NCBI GenBank assembly: GCA_002393815.1 | Contig: DGUB01000036.1 | Coordinates: 1 to 26,145 of the forward strand | DNA: 26,145 bases | Direction: 5' to 3' | From: Ruminococcus sp. UBA4321 | GTDB taxonomy: Bacteria; Bacillota; Clostridia; Oscillospirales; Ruminococcaceae | Shown here: piece by piece, positions 14,533-22,922 of the stretch | Layout of the letters: every line of letters starts with the position of its first letter | Position numbering within the stretch: position 1 is the stretch's first letter | The notes under the pieces: generated by a model | What the model saw: only the letters and a program-made list of their open reading frames with translations | What the model was told of the DNA's origin: nothing | Database searches by the model: none | Program-made: the position numbers and the translations under genes

Positions 14533-16206
14533 TCAGAACAAACCGCTGATATTGCCCTGATTATCGCAGTCGATACGCAGAGCCGCCGGAGATTTCGGCA
14601 ATCCGGGCATGGTCATGATATCGCCTGTCAGGACGACAACAAATCCTGCACCCGCGGAAACTCTCATATCACTGACAGTAATCCGGAAGTTTTCCGGCTT
14701 ACCGAGCAGTGCCGGATTATCAGAAAGAGAATACTGTGTCTTGGCAATGCAGACAGGCAGATTGCCGAAGCCGAGACTTTCAATTTCTTTCATGGATTTC
14801 AGAGCTTTGTTCTGGAAGTCCACGCCATCGGCGCGATAGATTTCCTTTGCGATTTTTTCGATTTTTTCAGTCAGGGATAATTCGGTATCATAGAGAACTT
14901 TAAAAGCGGATTCCTGATTGTCGACTATCTGACAAACTTTTTCTGCAAGGTCAGTACCGCCTTCTCCGCCTTTGGCGAAGATTTCACACATGGAAGTCTG
15001 TACGCCGTACTGCTTCTGACAGTAATCGGCAATATAATTCAGTTCTTCTTCCGTATCAGTGTAGAATCTGTTGATTGCCACGACAACAGGCATATGATAT
15101 TTCTGCATGTTTTCGATATGCACGCCCAGATTGACGATACCTTTTTTAAGGGCTTCCAGATTAGGATTAGAAAGTTCTGTTTTCGGCACACCGCCGTTAT
15201 ATTTCAGAGCGCGGACAGTTGCCACCAGAACCACACAGGAAGGCTTTAACCCGGCATAGCGGCACTTGATATCGAAAAACTTTTCTGCGCCGAGGTCAGA
15301 ACCGAATCCGGCTTCTGTAATGCAGTAGTCGCCGAGTTTCAGTGCTAATTTAGTTGCTCTTACGGAATTGCATCCGTGTGCGATATTGGCAAAGGGACCT
15401 CCGTGAATCAGTACCGGCGTATGCTCCAGCGTCTGCACCAGATTCGGCTTGAGCGCGTCTTTCAGCAGAGCGGTCATAGCACCTTCTGCGTGTAAATCCT
15501 TCGCATAGACAGGCTGATTGTCCAGACTCCATGCAACCAGAATATTGCCGAGCCGTTTTTTCAGGTCATCCAAATCGGAAGCAAGACAGAGAATCGCCAT
15601 GACTTCGGAAGCAACGGTAATCTGAAAACTGTCTTCACGGGGAACACCGTTGACTTTTCCGCCCATGCCGATGACAATATTTCTCAAAGCACGGTCGTTC
15701 ATATCCAGACAACGTTTGAACAGGATTCTTCTGGTATCAATCCGGAGTTCGTTTCCCTGCTGAATATGATTGTCAAGCAGAGCGCAGAGCAGATTGTTTG
15801 CGGCTGTCATGGCGTGAATATCGCCGGTAAAATGCAGATTGATATCTTCCATAGGAACAACCTGCGAATAGCCGCCGCCTGCCGCACCGCCCTTGATGCC
15901 GAATACGGGTCCAAGAGATGGCTCACGAAGTGCCAGAACCGCTTTTTTCCCGATTTTCGCCATTGCCTGACCGAGTCCGACGCTGACTGTGGTCTTGCCT
16001 TCTCCGGCAGGAGTGGGGTTGATGGCTGTTACCAGAATCAACTTGCCGTCAGGACGACAGACAGTTTCTGCAAACAGCGATTCGCTGAGTTTTGCCTTAT
16101 ATCTTCCGTAAGGCTCTAATTTTTCCTGCGGTATGCCTAAGTTATTGGCAATTTCCGTAATCGGCAGCATTTCTGCTGCCTGTGCGATTTCAATATCAGA
16201 AAGCAT
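14533..16206 (-). CDS. fhs: Formate-tetrahydrofolate ligase
   Basis: Makes 10-formyl-THF from formate, THF and ATP, feeding purine synthesis and initiator Met-tRNA formylation, or acetogenic carbon flow. The 557-residue enzyme shows the nucleotide-binding loop TPAGEGKTT (65-73), [39 protein letters not shown] and the conserved C-terminal [20 protein letters not shown]. Ribosome site AGGAGGAATT precedes the start. It heads the nine-gene minus-strand run. A terminator-like hairpin separates it from the upstream ybjN-like gene, and I could not identify its own promoter convincingly. Confidence 0.98.
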   Translation of the reverse strand: MLSDIEIAQAAEMLPITEIANNLGIPQEKLEPYGRYKAKLSESLFAETVCRPDGKLILVTAINPTPAGEGKTTVSVGLGQAMAKIGKKAVLALREPSLGPVFGIKGGAAGGGYSQVVPMEDINLHFTGDIHAMTAANNLLCALLDNHIQQGNELRIDTRRILFKRCLDMNDRALRNIVIGMGGKVNGVPREDSFQITVASEVMAILCLASDLDDLKKRLGNILVAWSLDNQPVYAKDLHAEGAMTALLKDALKPNLVQTLEHTPVLIHGGPFANIAHGCNSVRATKLALKLGDYCITEAGFGSDLGAEKFFDIKCRYAGLKPSCVVLVATVRALKYNGGVPKTELSNPNLEALKKGIVNLGVHIENMQKYHMPVVVAINRFYTDTEEELNYIADYCQKQYGVQTSMCEIFAKGGEGGTDLAEKVCQIVDNQESAFKVLYDTELSLTEKIEKIAKEIYRADGVDFQNKALKSMKEIESLGFGNLPVCIAKTQYSLSDNPALLGKPENFRITVSDMRVSAGAGFVVVLTGDIMTMPGLPKSPAALRIDCDNQGNISGLF

Positions 16207-16231
16207 AGTATCAATTCCTCCTGTTGATTTT

Positions 16232-16272
16232 TTAAAATAAAGCAGCCGTTCCGCAATGAAGCAAAGCGGCTG
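16232..16272 (-). terminator. Probable terminator downstream of the YbjN-like gene
   Basis: CAGCCG (16243-16248) pairs with CGGCTG (16267-16272), extendable by two weaker pairs. On the minus strand it is followed by CTTTATTTTAAAAAA, a moderate T-rich tail. It lies between the YbjN-like gene and fhs. Confidence 0.6.
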
Positions 16273-16284
16273 TTTCTTGAAAGA

Positions 16285-16740
16285 TTATTCCGGCTGAACT
16301 GCCTGAAAAGCGGCATCTTCCGGAGAAAGTTTGCCTTCCATCATATCATGCAGGGATTCTGCAATATCCTGTACCATGGTGACGGAATAGCCGACAACAT
16401 CATCAATCTGCTGTAATGTCGGAACGGCATCCGCACAGATGATTCCTACCCGGAAGACAAGCACTTTCTGTTCCTTGTCCAGATATACGCAGCCGATATT
16501 CGTCAGATTATTGATTTCATTTGCGAATGTCTGCACAGCAAGCGACATGATTTCCGGAATTTCGACATCCGGAGCGGTCAGCATGGTGAAAGAGCGTTCA
16601 TTGGCAATCAGCTGAATCATGGCACCGGGTGTGCGTCCTTCCAGAGAAACGCCGGTCAGGAAAGCATTTTCCTGTTCGTCAAAATTCCATTCTGTCTGCC
16701 GGAAGTAGTTCCGGATTTGTTCCATAATTGATTCCTGCAT
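16285..16740 (-). CDS. Small YbjN-like protein of unknown function
   Basis: A 151-residue soluble acidic protein without signal peptide. Its alternating strand/helix layout (FLTGVSLEGRTPGAMIQLIA, FTMLTAPDVEIPE, IGCVYLDKEQKVLVFRVGI, then a helical C-terminus) resembles YbjN or type III secretion chaperone-like folds, but this is by eye and not secure. The start has AGGAGGAAA upstream. It follows pspA in the same direction across a terminator-like hairpin, with no separate promoter visible, so it may be transcribed by read-through from pspA. A link to envelope stress is inference from the neighbour. Confidence 0.6.
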   Translation of the reverse strand: MQESIMEQIRNYFRQTEWNFDEQENAFLTGVSLEGRTPGAMIQLIANERSFTMLTAPDVEIPEIMSLAVQTFANEINNLTNIGCVYLDKEQKVLVFRVGIICADAVPTLQQIDDVVGYSVTMVQDIAESLHDMMEGKLSPEDAAFQAVQPE

Positions 16741-16772
16741 GATAAATTTCCTCCTGTTTTTTGATAATATTG

Positions 16773-16808
16773 AAAAAGGCGCACCCTTTCCCGGATGGAA
16801 AAGGGTGC
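16773..16808 (-). terminator. Terminator downstream of pspA
   Basis: GCACCCTTT and AAAGGGTGC arms within 16781-16808 form a stem of about 10 bp around CCGGATGG. On the minus strand it is followed by GCCTTTTTC. It lies just after the pspA stop codon. Confidence 0.8.
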
Positions 16809-16815
16809 AAACGGA

Positions 16816-17604
16816 TTATTCAGACATTTTCTGTAATGAGATGCCGTCTGCTGCACCCTCAGCAACAGCCGCTTCTGCTGCGGCTTCGGCAGCAGCGATT
16901 TGTTCTTCGAGGGAAAGTTCGCCTTCTGTGGGCTGAATTTTTCCCATTTCCGCCATCAGACGCTGGAGTTCGGCATCGACCTGTGCGTCAGTCTGGAGCT
17001 GCTCGAAAGTTTCGTAATCTTTGGAAGCAGCAGTTCCGGCGATTTCGGCGAAAGCATCAGCTTCGGCTTCTTTTCGGGTGACTTTTTCCTCCATGCGGTT
17101 GAGTTTTTCGTAAGCACTGGAAGTATCAATTCCGCTGATGGACTGTGCAAGGCTTTTTTTGGTATCAGCCATCTGGGAGCGGGCAATGAGCATTGCCTGA
17201 CGGCTTTTCGCTTCGGAAAGCTTGGCTTTGAGGGTTTCGACCTGAGTGCGGATGGCTTCGGTCTGATTGGAGATAGTTTCAGCCATTTCTTTATAAGTAG
17301 CGACTTCTTCATCGGCTTTGACTTTCTGAGCCAATGCGCGTTTTGCAAGTTCCACGTTATTGGCGGCAAGGGCAGCTTTTGCCTTGGCTTCCCAGTCAGC
17401 AGCTTTGCGCTGTGCTTCCTGATACTGCTTTTGTGCAAGGCGTTCACTGGCGACGGCTTTTCCGAGAGCCTGAGTAGATTTATTCAGTTCCTGCTGCATA
17501 TCCGCAATAATCTGTTTCACCATTTTTTCGGGGTCTTCGGCGCGGTCAATCAAATCATTGACATTGGATTTAAAAATATCAATCATTCTGGAAAAAAATC
17601 CCAT
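16816..17604 (-). CDS. pspA: PspA/IM30-family envelope stress protein
   Basis: A 262-residue ESCRT-III-like membrane-remodelling protein that binds the inner membrane face under stress. It begins MGFFSRMIDIFKSNVNDLID, with the amphipathic first helix, then AEDPEKMVKQIIADMQ (a family signature), long coiled-coil helices rich in A, E, K and Q through about residue 215, and an acidic C-terminus. The ATG at 17604 is chosen because GGAGG lies 7 bases upstream and the family starts MG(I/F)F; an upstream in-frame ATG at 17655 would add 17 unrelated residues. A consensus promoter sits 65 bases upstream. Confidence 0.95.
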   Translation of the reverse strand: MGFFSRMIDIFKSNVNDLIDRAEDPEKMVKQIIADMQQELNKSTQALGKAVASERLAQKQYQEAQRKAADWEAKAKAALAANNVELAKRALAQKVKADEEVATYKEMAETISNQTEAIRTQVETLKAKLSEAKSRQAMLIARSQMADTKKSLAQSISGIDTSSAYEKLNRMEEKVTRKEAEADAFAEIAGTAASKDYETFEQLQTDAQVDAELQRLMAEMGKIQPTEGELSLEEQIAAAEAAAEAAVAEGAADGISLQKMSE

Positions 17605-17668
17605 GGCAGTACCTCCGTTCGGTTCTGTGCCGGAAACGGCAGCAGAATCATTCATCTATAATAAATTA

Positions 17669-17697
17669 ATCATACCACAAATTGATAGAATTGTCAA
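17669..17697 (-). promoter_or_regulatory. pspA promoter
   Basis: On the minus strand, TTGACA (17692-17697), a 17-base spacer and TATGAT (17669-17674). The start codon is 64 bases downstream. No conserved Psp operator was recognised. Confidence 0.8.
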
Positions 17698-17821
17698 GTG
17701 CCTGTGATAATTTTTCAGATAAAGGCGAGAACTGTCATCATGCAAAGGGGGGATTCTGTGCTTGTCAGGGAGTATTTCTGTCAGAAGATAAAATATGCAA
17801 TAAATTGTATCATTTTTGCAA

Positions 17822-17850
17822 TTGACAAATAGCAGATTTTGTGATACTCT
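17822..17850 (+). promoter_or_regulatory. Promoter of the rhamnogalacturonan lyase gene
   Basis: A perfect TTGACA (17822-17827), a 17-base spacer and TACTCT (17845-17850), a partial -10 box helped by TG at 17842-17843. The remaining gene-free DNA between pspA and this site (17698-17821) shows no RNA motif I recognise. Confidence 0.6.
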
Positions 17851-17920
17851 TAGATATGAAATATAACGAGATTGTTTTATAGTTAAAAAAATAAACAAAA
17901 ACAAACTGGGGGAATATTTT

Positions 17921-20900
17921 ATGAAAAAAAGCAAAGTCAGTGCCGTGCTGCTTTCCGGTGCAGTATGCCTTTCCGCATGGAGCGGACTGCTTCCCGTTAC
18001 CGATTCGCCGGCGATTGAAGTCGCCGCGGCAACAAGTCCTGTTGTAGAATATCTCGACAGAGGCATCAACGCAGTCGGCACAGGTTCCGGAATGCTTGTC
18101 AGCTGGCGTTTTCTGGCATCTGACCCGGATAATGCCGTTTTCAAGCTGTATCGGGATAATACGCTGATTTATACCAGTACCGAAAAGACCAACGGTGCAA
18201 CCTGTTTTCTGGACAAGAGCGGAACTGCCAATTCTAACTATAAAGTAGAATGCTATAACGGAAGCTCCCTGATTTCCAGTGATACCTGTACGCTGAAATC
18301 TGCAAATGCTTATTATGACATTAAGCTTGACCGTCCCGGTTCCAGCTATACGCCGAATGATATGTCTGTTGGCGACGTAGACGGTGACGGCGTTTACGAA
18401 CTGTTCGTGAAATGGGATCCGAGCAACTCAAAAGACAATTCTCAGAAAGGCAAGACAGATAAAGTTTACATCGACTGCTATAAACTGGACGGCACAAAAC
18501 TCTGGAGAATTGATTTGGGTGTGAATATCCGTGCAGGTGCGCATTATACACAGTTCTTTGTTGCAGACTTTGACCTTGACGGCAAGGCAGAAATGACTTG
18601 CAAAACCGCTGACGGCACTGTGGACGGTAAAGGCAAGGTTATCGGAGATGCTTCCAAAGATTACAGAAATTCAAGCGGCTATGTGCTGTCAGGACCTGAA
18701 TATTATACACTCTTTGACGGCGCAACCGGTGCGGCTCTGGATACTGTCAATTATGAACCCGGCAGAGGCACGGTTTCTTCATGGGGTGACAGCTACGGCA
18801 ACCGCGTAGACAGATTCTGGGGAACAACAGCCTATCTTGACGGTGTGCATCCGTGCGTTGTCACCGGACGCGGCTATTATACCAGACTGACAGCAACCGC
18901 TTATACAGTCGAGAATAAGAAGCTCAAGAAACTCTGGGCATATGATTCCGGAAATTCCAATTCATCAAGCAATGCATACGGTGACGGCAATCACAATTCT
19001 ATGGCTGCCGATGTGGACGGCGACGGCAAACAGGAAGTAATTACAGGTCCTGCAATTATTGATGATAACGGAAAACTTTATTATTCTACGAAACAGGGAC
19101 ACGGCGACGCGATGCATGTCGGCGACCTCGACCCGTCTAACCCCGGTATTGAAGTCTGGATTTGCCACGAAGAAAAGCCGTCCGGCTATGGCGTAACGCT
19201 CTATGATGCCGACCAGAAGAAAATTATCTTCCACAACAACGGCGCAGGCGATACAGGCAGATGCTGCGGCGATAACGTCTGGGCTGGCAATCCCGGTGCA
19301 GAACTCTGGGGTAATAAGGAATCCGATGATTCTATGCCTGTCAAGGACACGAAAGGCAATACGCTGAACTGCCGCCGCCCGGCTATCAATTTCCTGACCT
19401 ACTGGGACGGAGATTTGGAACGCGAAATTCTCGACGGCTATACAGATTCTCCGGCGACTATCTCCAAGATGACAGGCGATGCCGGAAAGACAACTATCAC
19501 CAATCTGCTTGTAACCGACGGTTTCTACACCTGCAATACGACCAAAGGCACACCCTGTCTTTCTGCTGATATTTTCGGCGACTGGCGTGAAGAATTAATT
19601 GTCCGGAAGGCAAGCGGTGATGCTATCAGAATCTACTGCACAGATTATGATACAGATTACAGAATTCAGTGTCTGATGCATGACCCGCAGTACAGAACAC
19701 AGGTTTCCGCACAGCAGACAGCTTATAATCAGCCGCCGCATACCAGTTTCTATCTTGGTTCTGACCAGAAAATTCCGGCGCGTCCTTCCTGTACAGTGAA
19801 TGAAAACGGTGTTGTCAAGCCCGGAAAAGCAGGCGCGGCAATTGATACGGCTCACAAATACATGATTCAGAACGTGAACAGCGGTCTGTATCTGAGCGTG
19901 GATACTTCCGATAATAATGTAGTGCAGAGCGCAGCCGGCGTAACGGGCTGGAAACTCGAAGATGCCGGAAGCGGTTACTATCATCTTTACAGCGAAACAG
20001 GCGACGGAAAGACCTATCTGCTCGATTTGGATTACGGCAAAGCCGATAACGGAACGAATATTCATCTCTATACAGATACGGCTTCTGATGCACAGCTGTT
20101 CAAGTTTGTGGATAACGGAGATGGTTCTTATACTATCTGCACAAAGAATACTAAGGATGAAAGCTGTCTCGGCGTGACATCTGCTTCCAAGGAAGAAGGC
20201 GCGAATGTTGTACAGTGGTCTTGCAGCGGCAGCAATGACCAGAAATGGAAACTGGTCATCAAAGTTGACCCCATCGACGGCAATCTCATCAAGAATCTGC
20301 TTGTAAAAGATACTGCTAATTATCTGAACTGGAAATTTGATACCTGTCTCATGACCGGTGATGCCGTATATGGCGACAGAGAATTCACTTATACCAGTCT
20401 GCCGACAGAATTACAGGGTGCAGAATCTGTTCTGACTGCCTGCAATTCCAAGAATTATGATGCAGATTTAGCCACTTTCACCGCTGGCGCAGATATGACA
20501 CTTTATATCGCACTGGATGCCCGTCAGGAAGCTGTTCCTGCATGGCTGAGCAGTTATACAAAAACAAATCAGACAGCAGCCACAAGCAATGATGTGACAT
20601 TCAATCTGTACACAAAGCAGATTGCCAAGGGCGAAACAGTTACACTCGGCACAAACGGCGGTTCTTACAATCTGGTGAATTATACCGTGATGGCAAAAGC
20701 TTCCGCAATGACCGGAAACGCCTATGTCAAGAATTTACAGGTGAATGATACGGAAAATGCCGCTGACTGGTCTCTTGATGAGAATATCACAACCGGAAGC
20801 CTTCTGTACGGCGACCGCGATGTGACATTCGCACAGCTTCCGGCAGAACTCCAGAATACTGCCGCAGTCCGCACCGCCTGCGATTCTAAGAATCTGGATG

Positions 20901-21331
20901 CTTCTCTTGCAGTGTTCACTGCTGGTATGGACGAAACTGTCTACGTTCTGGAAGACAGCCGTGTCACAACAGTTCCGGCATGGCTGAACAGCTACACTAA
21001 AACCAGTCTGACAGTTGTCGGCTCGAACGATGTAACATTTAACGTATATGCTCTGGATGTTGCAAAGGGCGATACGGTTGTACTCGGCACAAACGGTCAG
21101 AGTTCCGGATGTGTTGGCTATACTGTTCTGATTAAGGCAAACGGTAAGGTTTCCGGTATCATCGGTGATGCTGATGCCAACGGAAAAGTAGAACTTGCCG
21201 ATGCTGTCATGCTTCAGAAATATCTGAAGAAAAAAGGTCATCTCACTGACTGGAAACAGGCTGATGTTTGTCAGGACGACGTAATTAATATCTTTGATTT
21301 GATTGCTCTCAAGAAATTACTCATGAAATAA
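17921..21331 (+). CDS. Secreted PL11-type rhamnogalacturonan lyase with ricin module, two repeat modules and dockerin
   Basis: A 1136-residue extracellular enzyme predicted to cleave the rhamnogalacturonan I backbone of pectin by beta-elimination. Signal peptide about 1-38. Residues about 40-640 match the family 11 lyase beta-propeller: EYLDRGINAVGTGSGMLVSW, repeated calcium-type loops (DVDGDGVYELFVKWD, DFDLDGKAEMTCKTADGT, DVDGDGKQEVITG), GDLDPSNPGIEVWICHE and FGDWREELI. Residues about 643-778 are a ricin/CBM13-type module. Residues about 787-1065 are two copies of an unassigned module. Residues about 1080-1136 are a type I-like dockerin with GDADANGKVELADAVMLQKY, while the second loop (DVCQDDVINIFDLIALKK) has lost the central N-G. 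The start follows a GGGGG-type ribosome site. A terminator follows closely. Confidence 0.92.
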   Translation: MKKSKVSAVLLSGAVCLSAWSGLLPVTDSPAIEVAAATSPVVEYLDRGINAVGTGSGMLVSWRFLASDPDNAVFKLYRDNTLIYTSTEKTNGATCFLDKSGTANSNYKVECYNGSSLISSDTCTLKSANAYYDIKLDRPGSSYTPNDMSVGDVDGDGVYELFVKWDPSNSKDNSQKGKTDKVYIDCYKLDGTKLWRIDLGVNIRAGAHYTQFFVADFDLDGKAEMTCKTADGTVDGKGKVIGDASKDYRNSSGYVLSGPEYYTLFDGATGAALDTVNYEPGRGTVSSWGDSYGNRVDRFWGTTAYLDGVHPCVVTGRGYYTRLTATAYTVENKKLKKLWAYDSGNSNSSSNAYGDGNHNSMAADVDGDGKQEVITGPAIIDDNGKLYYSTKQGHGDAMHVGDLDPSNPGIEVWICHEEKPSGYGVTLYDADQKKIIFHNNGAGDTGRCCGDNVWAGNPGAELWGNKESDDSMPVKDTKGNTLNCRRPAINFLTYWDGDLEREILDGYTDSPATISKMTGDAGKTTITNLLVTDGFYTCNTTKGTPCLSADIFGDWREELIVRKASGDAIRIYCTDYDTDYRIQCLMHDPQYRTQVSAQQTAYNQPPHTSFYLGSDQKIPARPSCTVNENGVVKPGKAGAAIDTAHKYMIQNVNSGLYLSVDTSDNNVVQSAAGVTGWKLEDAGSGYYHLYSETGDGKTYLLDLDYGKADNGTNIHLYTDTASDAQLFKFVDNGDGSYTICTKNTKDESCLGVTSASKEEGANVVQWSCSGSNDQKWKLVIKVDPIDGNLIKNLLVKDTANYLNWKFDTCLMTGDAVYGDREFTYTSLPTELQGAESVLTACNSKNYDADLATFTAGADMTLYIALDARQEAVPAWLSSYTKTNQTAATSNDVTFNLYTKQIAKGETVTLGTNGGSYNLVNYTVMAKASAMTGNAYVKNLQVNDTENAADWSLDENITTGSLLYGDRDVTFAQLPAELQNTAAVRTACDSKNLDASLAVFTAGMDETVYVLEDSRVTTVPAWLNSYTKTSLTVVGSNDVTFNVYALDVAKGDTVVLGTNGQSSGCVGYTVLIKANGKVSGIIGDADANGKVELADAVMLQKYLKKKGHLTDWKQADVCQDDVINIFDLIALKKLLMK
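20281..21150 (+). repeat. Two tandem copies of an unassigned ~140-residue module in the lyase
   Basis: Copy 1 spans roughly 20281-20700 and copy 2 roughly 20716-21150. Both follow the order: (I/Y)VKNLxVxDT, W-x-x-D/L, YGDRxxTxxxLPxELQ, a run of aspartates (KNYDADLATFTAG / KNLDASLAVFTAG), a VPAWLxSYTKT segment, SNDVTFNxYxxxxAKG, LGTNG and a final VxYTVxxKA. Such modules occur beside many secreted carbohydrate-active enzymes and are plausibly carbohydrate-binding beta-sandwiches; I cannot assign a CBM family by eye. Confidence 0.75.
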
Positions 21332-21345
21332 ACCGCCTTTTCTGG

Positions 21346-21387
21346 AAAATTCCCGTTTTTCTGTGCAAGAAACGGGAATTTTTCTGT
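21346..21387 (+). terminator. Terminator of the rhamnogalacturonan lyase gene
   Basis: AATTCCCGTTT and AAACGGGAATT form an 11-bp stem around TTCTGTGCAAG, followed by TTTCTGTTTC. It lies 15 bases after the stop codon. Confidence 0.9.
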
Positions 21388-21401
21388 TTCTTAACCCGGA
21401 C

Positions 21402-21430
21402 TTGCTTTTTTCTGACATCTGTGCTATAAT
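21402..21430 (+). promoter_or_regulatory. Promoter of the metallophosphoesterase gene
   Basis: TTGCTT (21402-21407), a 17-base spacer and a perfect TATAAT (21425-21430) preceded by TGC. It lies just behind the preceding terminator. Confidence 0.7.
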
Positions 21431-21475
21431 AGAATTATATAAAAATACTACAGGAGGACAGGGGGATTTTTTTAC

Positions 21476-22195
21476 ATGATTTTTATTACCGGAGATATTC
21501 ACGGAGAATATGATATTCATAAATTTTCTGCACGGCGGTTTACTTTGCAGAAAACACTCACACGCGATGATTATATGATTATCTGCGGTGATTTCGGATT
21601 ATTATGGGACGGCTCCAAATCCGAAAAATGGTGGCTGAACTGGCTCGAAAACAAGCCCTGGACTACCCTCTGGATTGACGGCAATCACGAAAACTTTGAT
21701 ATGCTCGATGCACTGCCTGTTTCGGAATGGAACGGCATTCAGGTGCATAAAATTTCGGAACATGTCATGCACATTCTCCGCGGTCAGTGCTTTGAACTGG
21801 AAGGAAAGAAATTTTTCGCATTCGGCGGCGCGGAAAGTCATGACAAGGCATTCCGGAAATGGGGCGTTTCCATCTGGAAACAGGAAGTCCCCAGTATTGC
21901 CGAAATGAAACGCGGCAGAAAAGCCCTCGAACAGGCAGGCTGGAAAACCGATATTGTCATTACGCACTCACTGCCGCAGCATATTCAGCTGGATATGTTC
22001 GGCTGGGAAGCCTATAACCGCAATGAACTGACAGACTATTTCGACGAAATTGATTCCCGTCTGGATTTCAAATTATGGTTCAGCGGTCATTATCATCTGT
22101 CCATGCCCTGTGACAGCAAGCATTTTCTGGTCTATAACGATATCCTGAAACTGACAGACAGCGGTTTCGAGTGCGTTTATTCGCCGTATCTTTAA
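21476..22195 (+). CDS. Calcineurin-like metallophosphoesterase
   Basis: A 239-residue cytosolic dinuclear-metal phosphoesterase of unknown substrate. All motif blocks are present: GDIHGE (D7, H9), ICGDFGLLW (D39), DGNHENFD (N70, H71), VITHSLP (H164) and FSGHYH (H205, H207). The ATG at 21476 is the first in frame and begins directly with the metal-binding strand MIFITGDIHG; a GGGGG run lies 10 bases upstream and AGGAGG a little further. It has its own promoter and no obvious functional partner nearby. Confidence 0.9.
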   Translation: MIFITGDIHGEYDIHKFSARRFTLQKTLTRDDYMIICGDFGLLWDGSKSEKWWLNWLENKPWTTLWIDGNHENFDMLDALPVSEWNGIQVHKISEHVMHILRGQCFELEGKKFFAFGGAESHDKAFRKWGVSIWKQEVPSIAEMKRGRKALEQAGWKTDIVITHSLPQHIQLDMFGWEAYNRNELTDYFDEIDSRLDFKLWFSGHYHLSMPCDSKHFLVYNDILKLTDSGFECVYSPYL

Positions 22196-22221
22196 TTTTT
22201 TGAAATTTTTCAGAAAGCTGC

Positions 22222-22250
22222 TTGACAAATGAAATTTCTTATGCTATAAT
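22222..22250 (+). promoter_or_regulatory. Consensus promoter of the large structured RNA
   Basis: A perfect TTGACA (22222-22227), a 17-base spacer and a perfect TATAAT (22245-22250) with TGC directly before it. A start around 22257 would put the first hairpin (CTGAAGCTT...TTCAG) at the RNA 5' end. The strength suggests abundant transcription. Confidence 0.88.
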
Positions 22251-22256
22251 AAAAAC

Positions 22257-22900
22257 CTGAAGCTTGAAAGCTATATATTCAGTATTTTGTACAGCGTATC
22301 TGCATAACCGTGTGTTAAAATGAGAGCCGGCTGCTCTGCACGGGTGCGCCGGAACCGCTGAGTCGTCAGGCGGACGGATACGTTCGCAAGGCGGCTTTGA
22401 GATTGAAATAATGTGGCAACACGATTTTTCAGGAGACAGAGAGAAATCCTGTCAACAGAGAAGGCGCAGCGCATGAGGTGTATGCAGATGTAAGGTATTC
22501 TGAACGACTGCCCCTCGCAATAGACCGCCTCCGCGGGGAGGAAGAAGCCTGTAAGACCATGTGTGGAAACATGAGCCGCCACAGGTAGTCCGCAAGGACG
22601 ACCAGCCAAGAGGGGGTGCCGATACTGTGCGGCGAAATCCGTACAGCAGTTGAAGGAAGTACACTGCCGTAAGGTACGCTATCGGAATGCAAATCCGACA
22701 GAAATGGAATTTATTCTGAATGCTGTGGCGGTGCTGCGGGTATAAATCCCGTCCGGGTTCGGTGCTTGCACAGGGTAAGAAGCAGCGGGTCGCTCCCGTC
22801 TGTTCAGACTTATTCTCCCGGTGACCGAATACATTGAGAAGCTGTCCATGTAAGGTGAATAAAAGCCTGTGCAGATATGTTGTACTAAATGCTGAATCTT
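22257..22900 (+). ncRNA. Large (~640 nt) highly structured RNA of unrecognised class
   Basis: No convincing protein is encoded on either strand. Positions 22277-22306 can pair with 22868-22897 as a terminal helix of 30 positions with 29 pairs (four wobbles, one T-T mismatch), far beyond chance. Inside lie many local helices: 22355-22373; GTG-GCAA-CAC at 22413-22422; CAGGA/TCCTG at 22430-22451; CCTGT/ACAGG (22548-22552 with 22581-22585) enclosing CATGT/ACATG; GTCC-GCAA-GGAC at 22588-22599; and CTGTGCGG/CCGTACAG at 22625-22646. GNRA tetraloops recur. No T-tract terminator follows; the next gene's ribosome site is 13 bases after the helix. Size, own promoter and paired ends recall ornate large RNAs such as OLE, ROOL or GOLLD, but I cannot assign a class. 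Confidence 0.8.
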
Positions 22901-22922
22901 GTCAGTGATTGGAGAACTGAAT

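Noticed and set aside
16900..17661. Plus-strand frame of 253 codons opposite pspA
   Set aside because: Phe/Ser/Gly-rich antisense shadow of the Ala/Glu/Lys-rich coiled-coil gene.
17605..18144. Minus-strand frame of 162 codons upstream of pspA, overlapping the lyase gene start
   Set aside because: Antisense to the lyase signal peptide and promoter region, with no ribosome site and unusual composition.
22271..22692. Minus-strand open frames of 70-112 residues inside the structured RNA
   Set aside because: Overlapping frames of atypical Arg/Ser/Pro-rich composition with no ribosome site or promoter, explained by the RNA on the other strand.
22731..22760. tRNA T-arm-like segment (GCGGGTATAAATCCCGTCC)
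   Set aside because: No acceptor stem, anticodon arm or CCA end around it; best read as an internal hairpin of the large RNA.
22257..22900. Group II intron or intron remnant
   Set aside because: Some stretches (for example GATGTAAGGTATTCTGAACG near 22487) recall group II domain I. However, I found no reverse transcriptase ORF and no recognisable domain V hairpin with its AGC triad. The promoter sits directly before a terminal helix that closes the whole RNA. It should still be tested with Rfam models.
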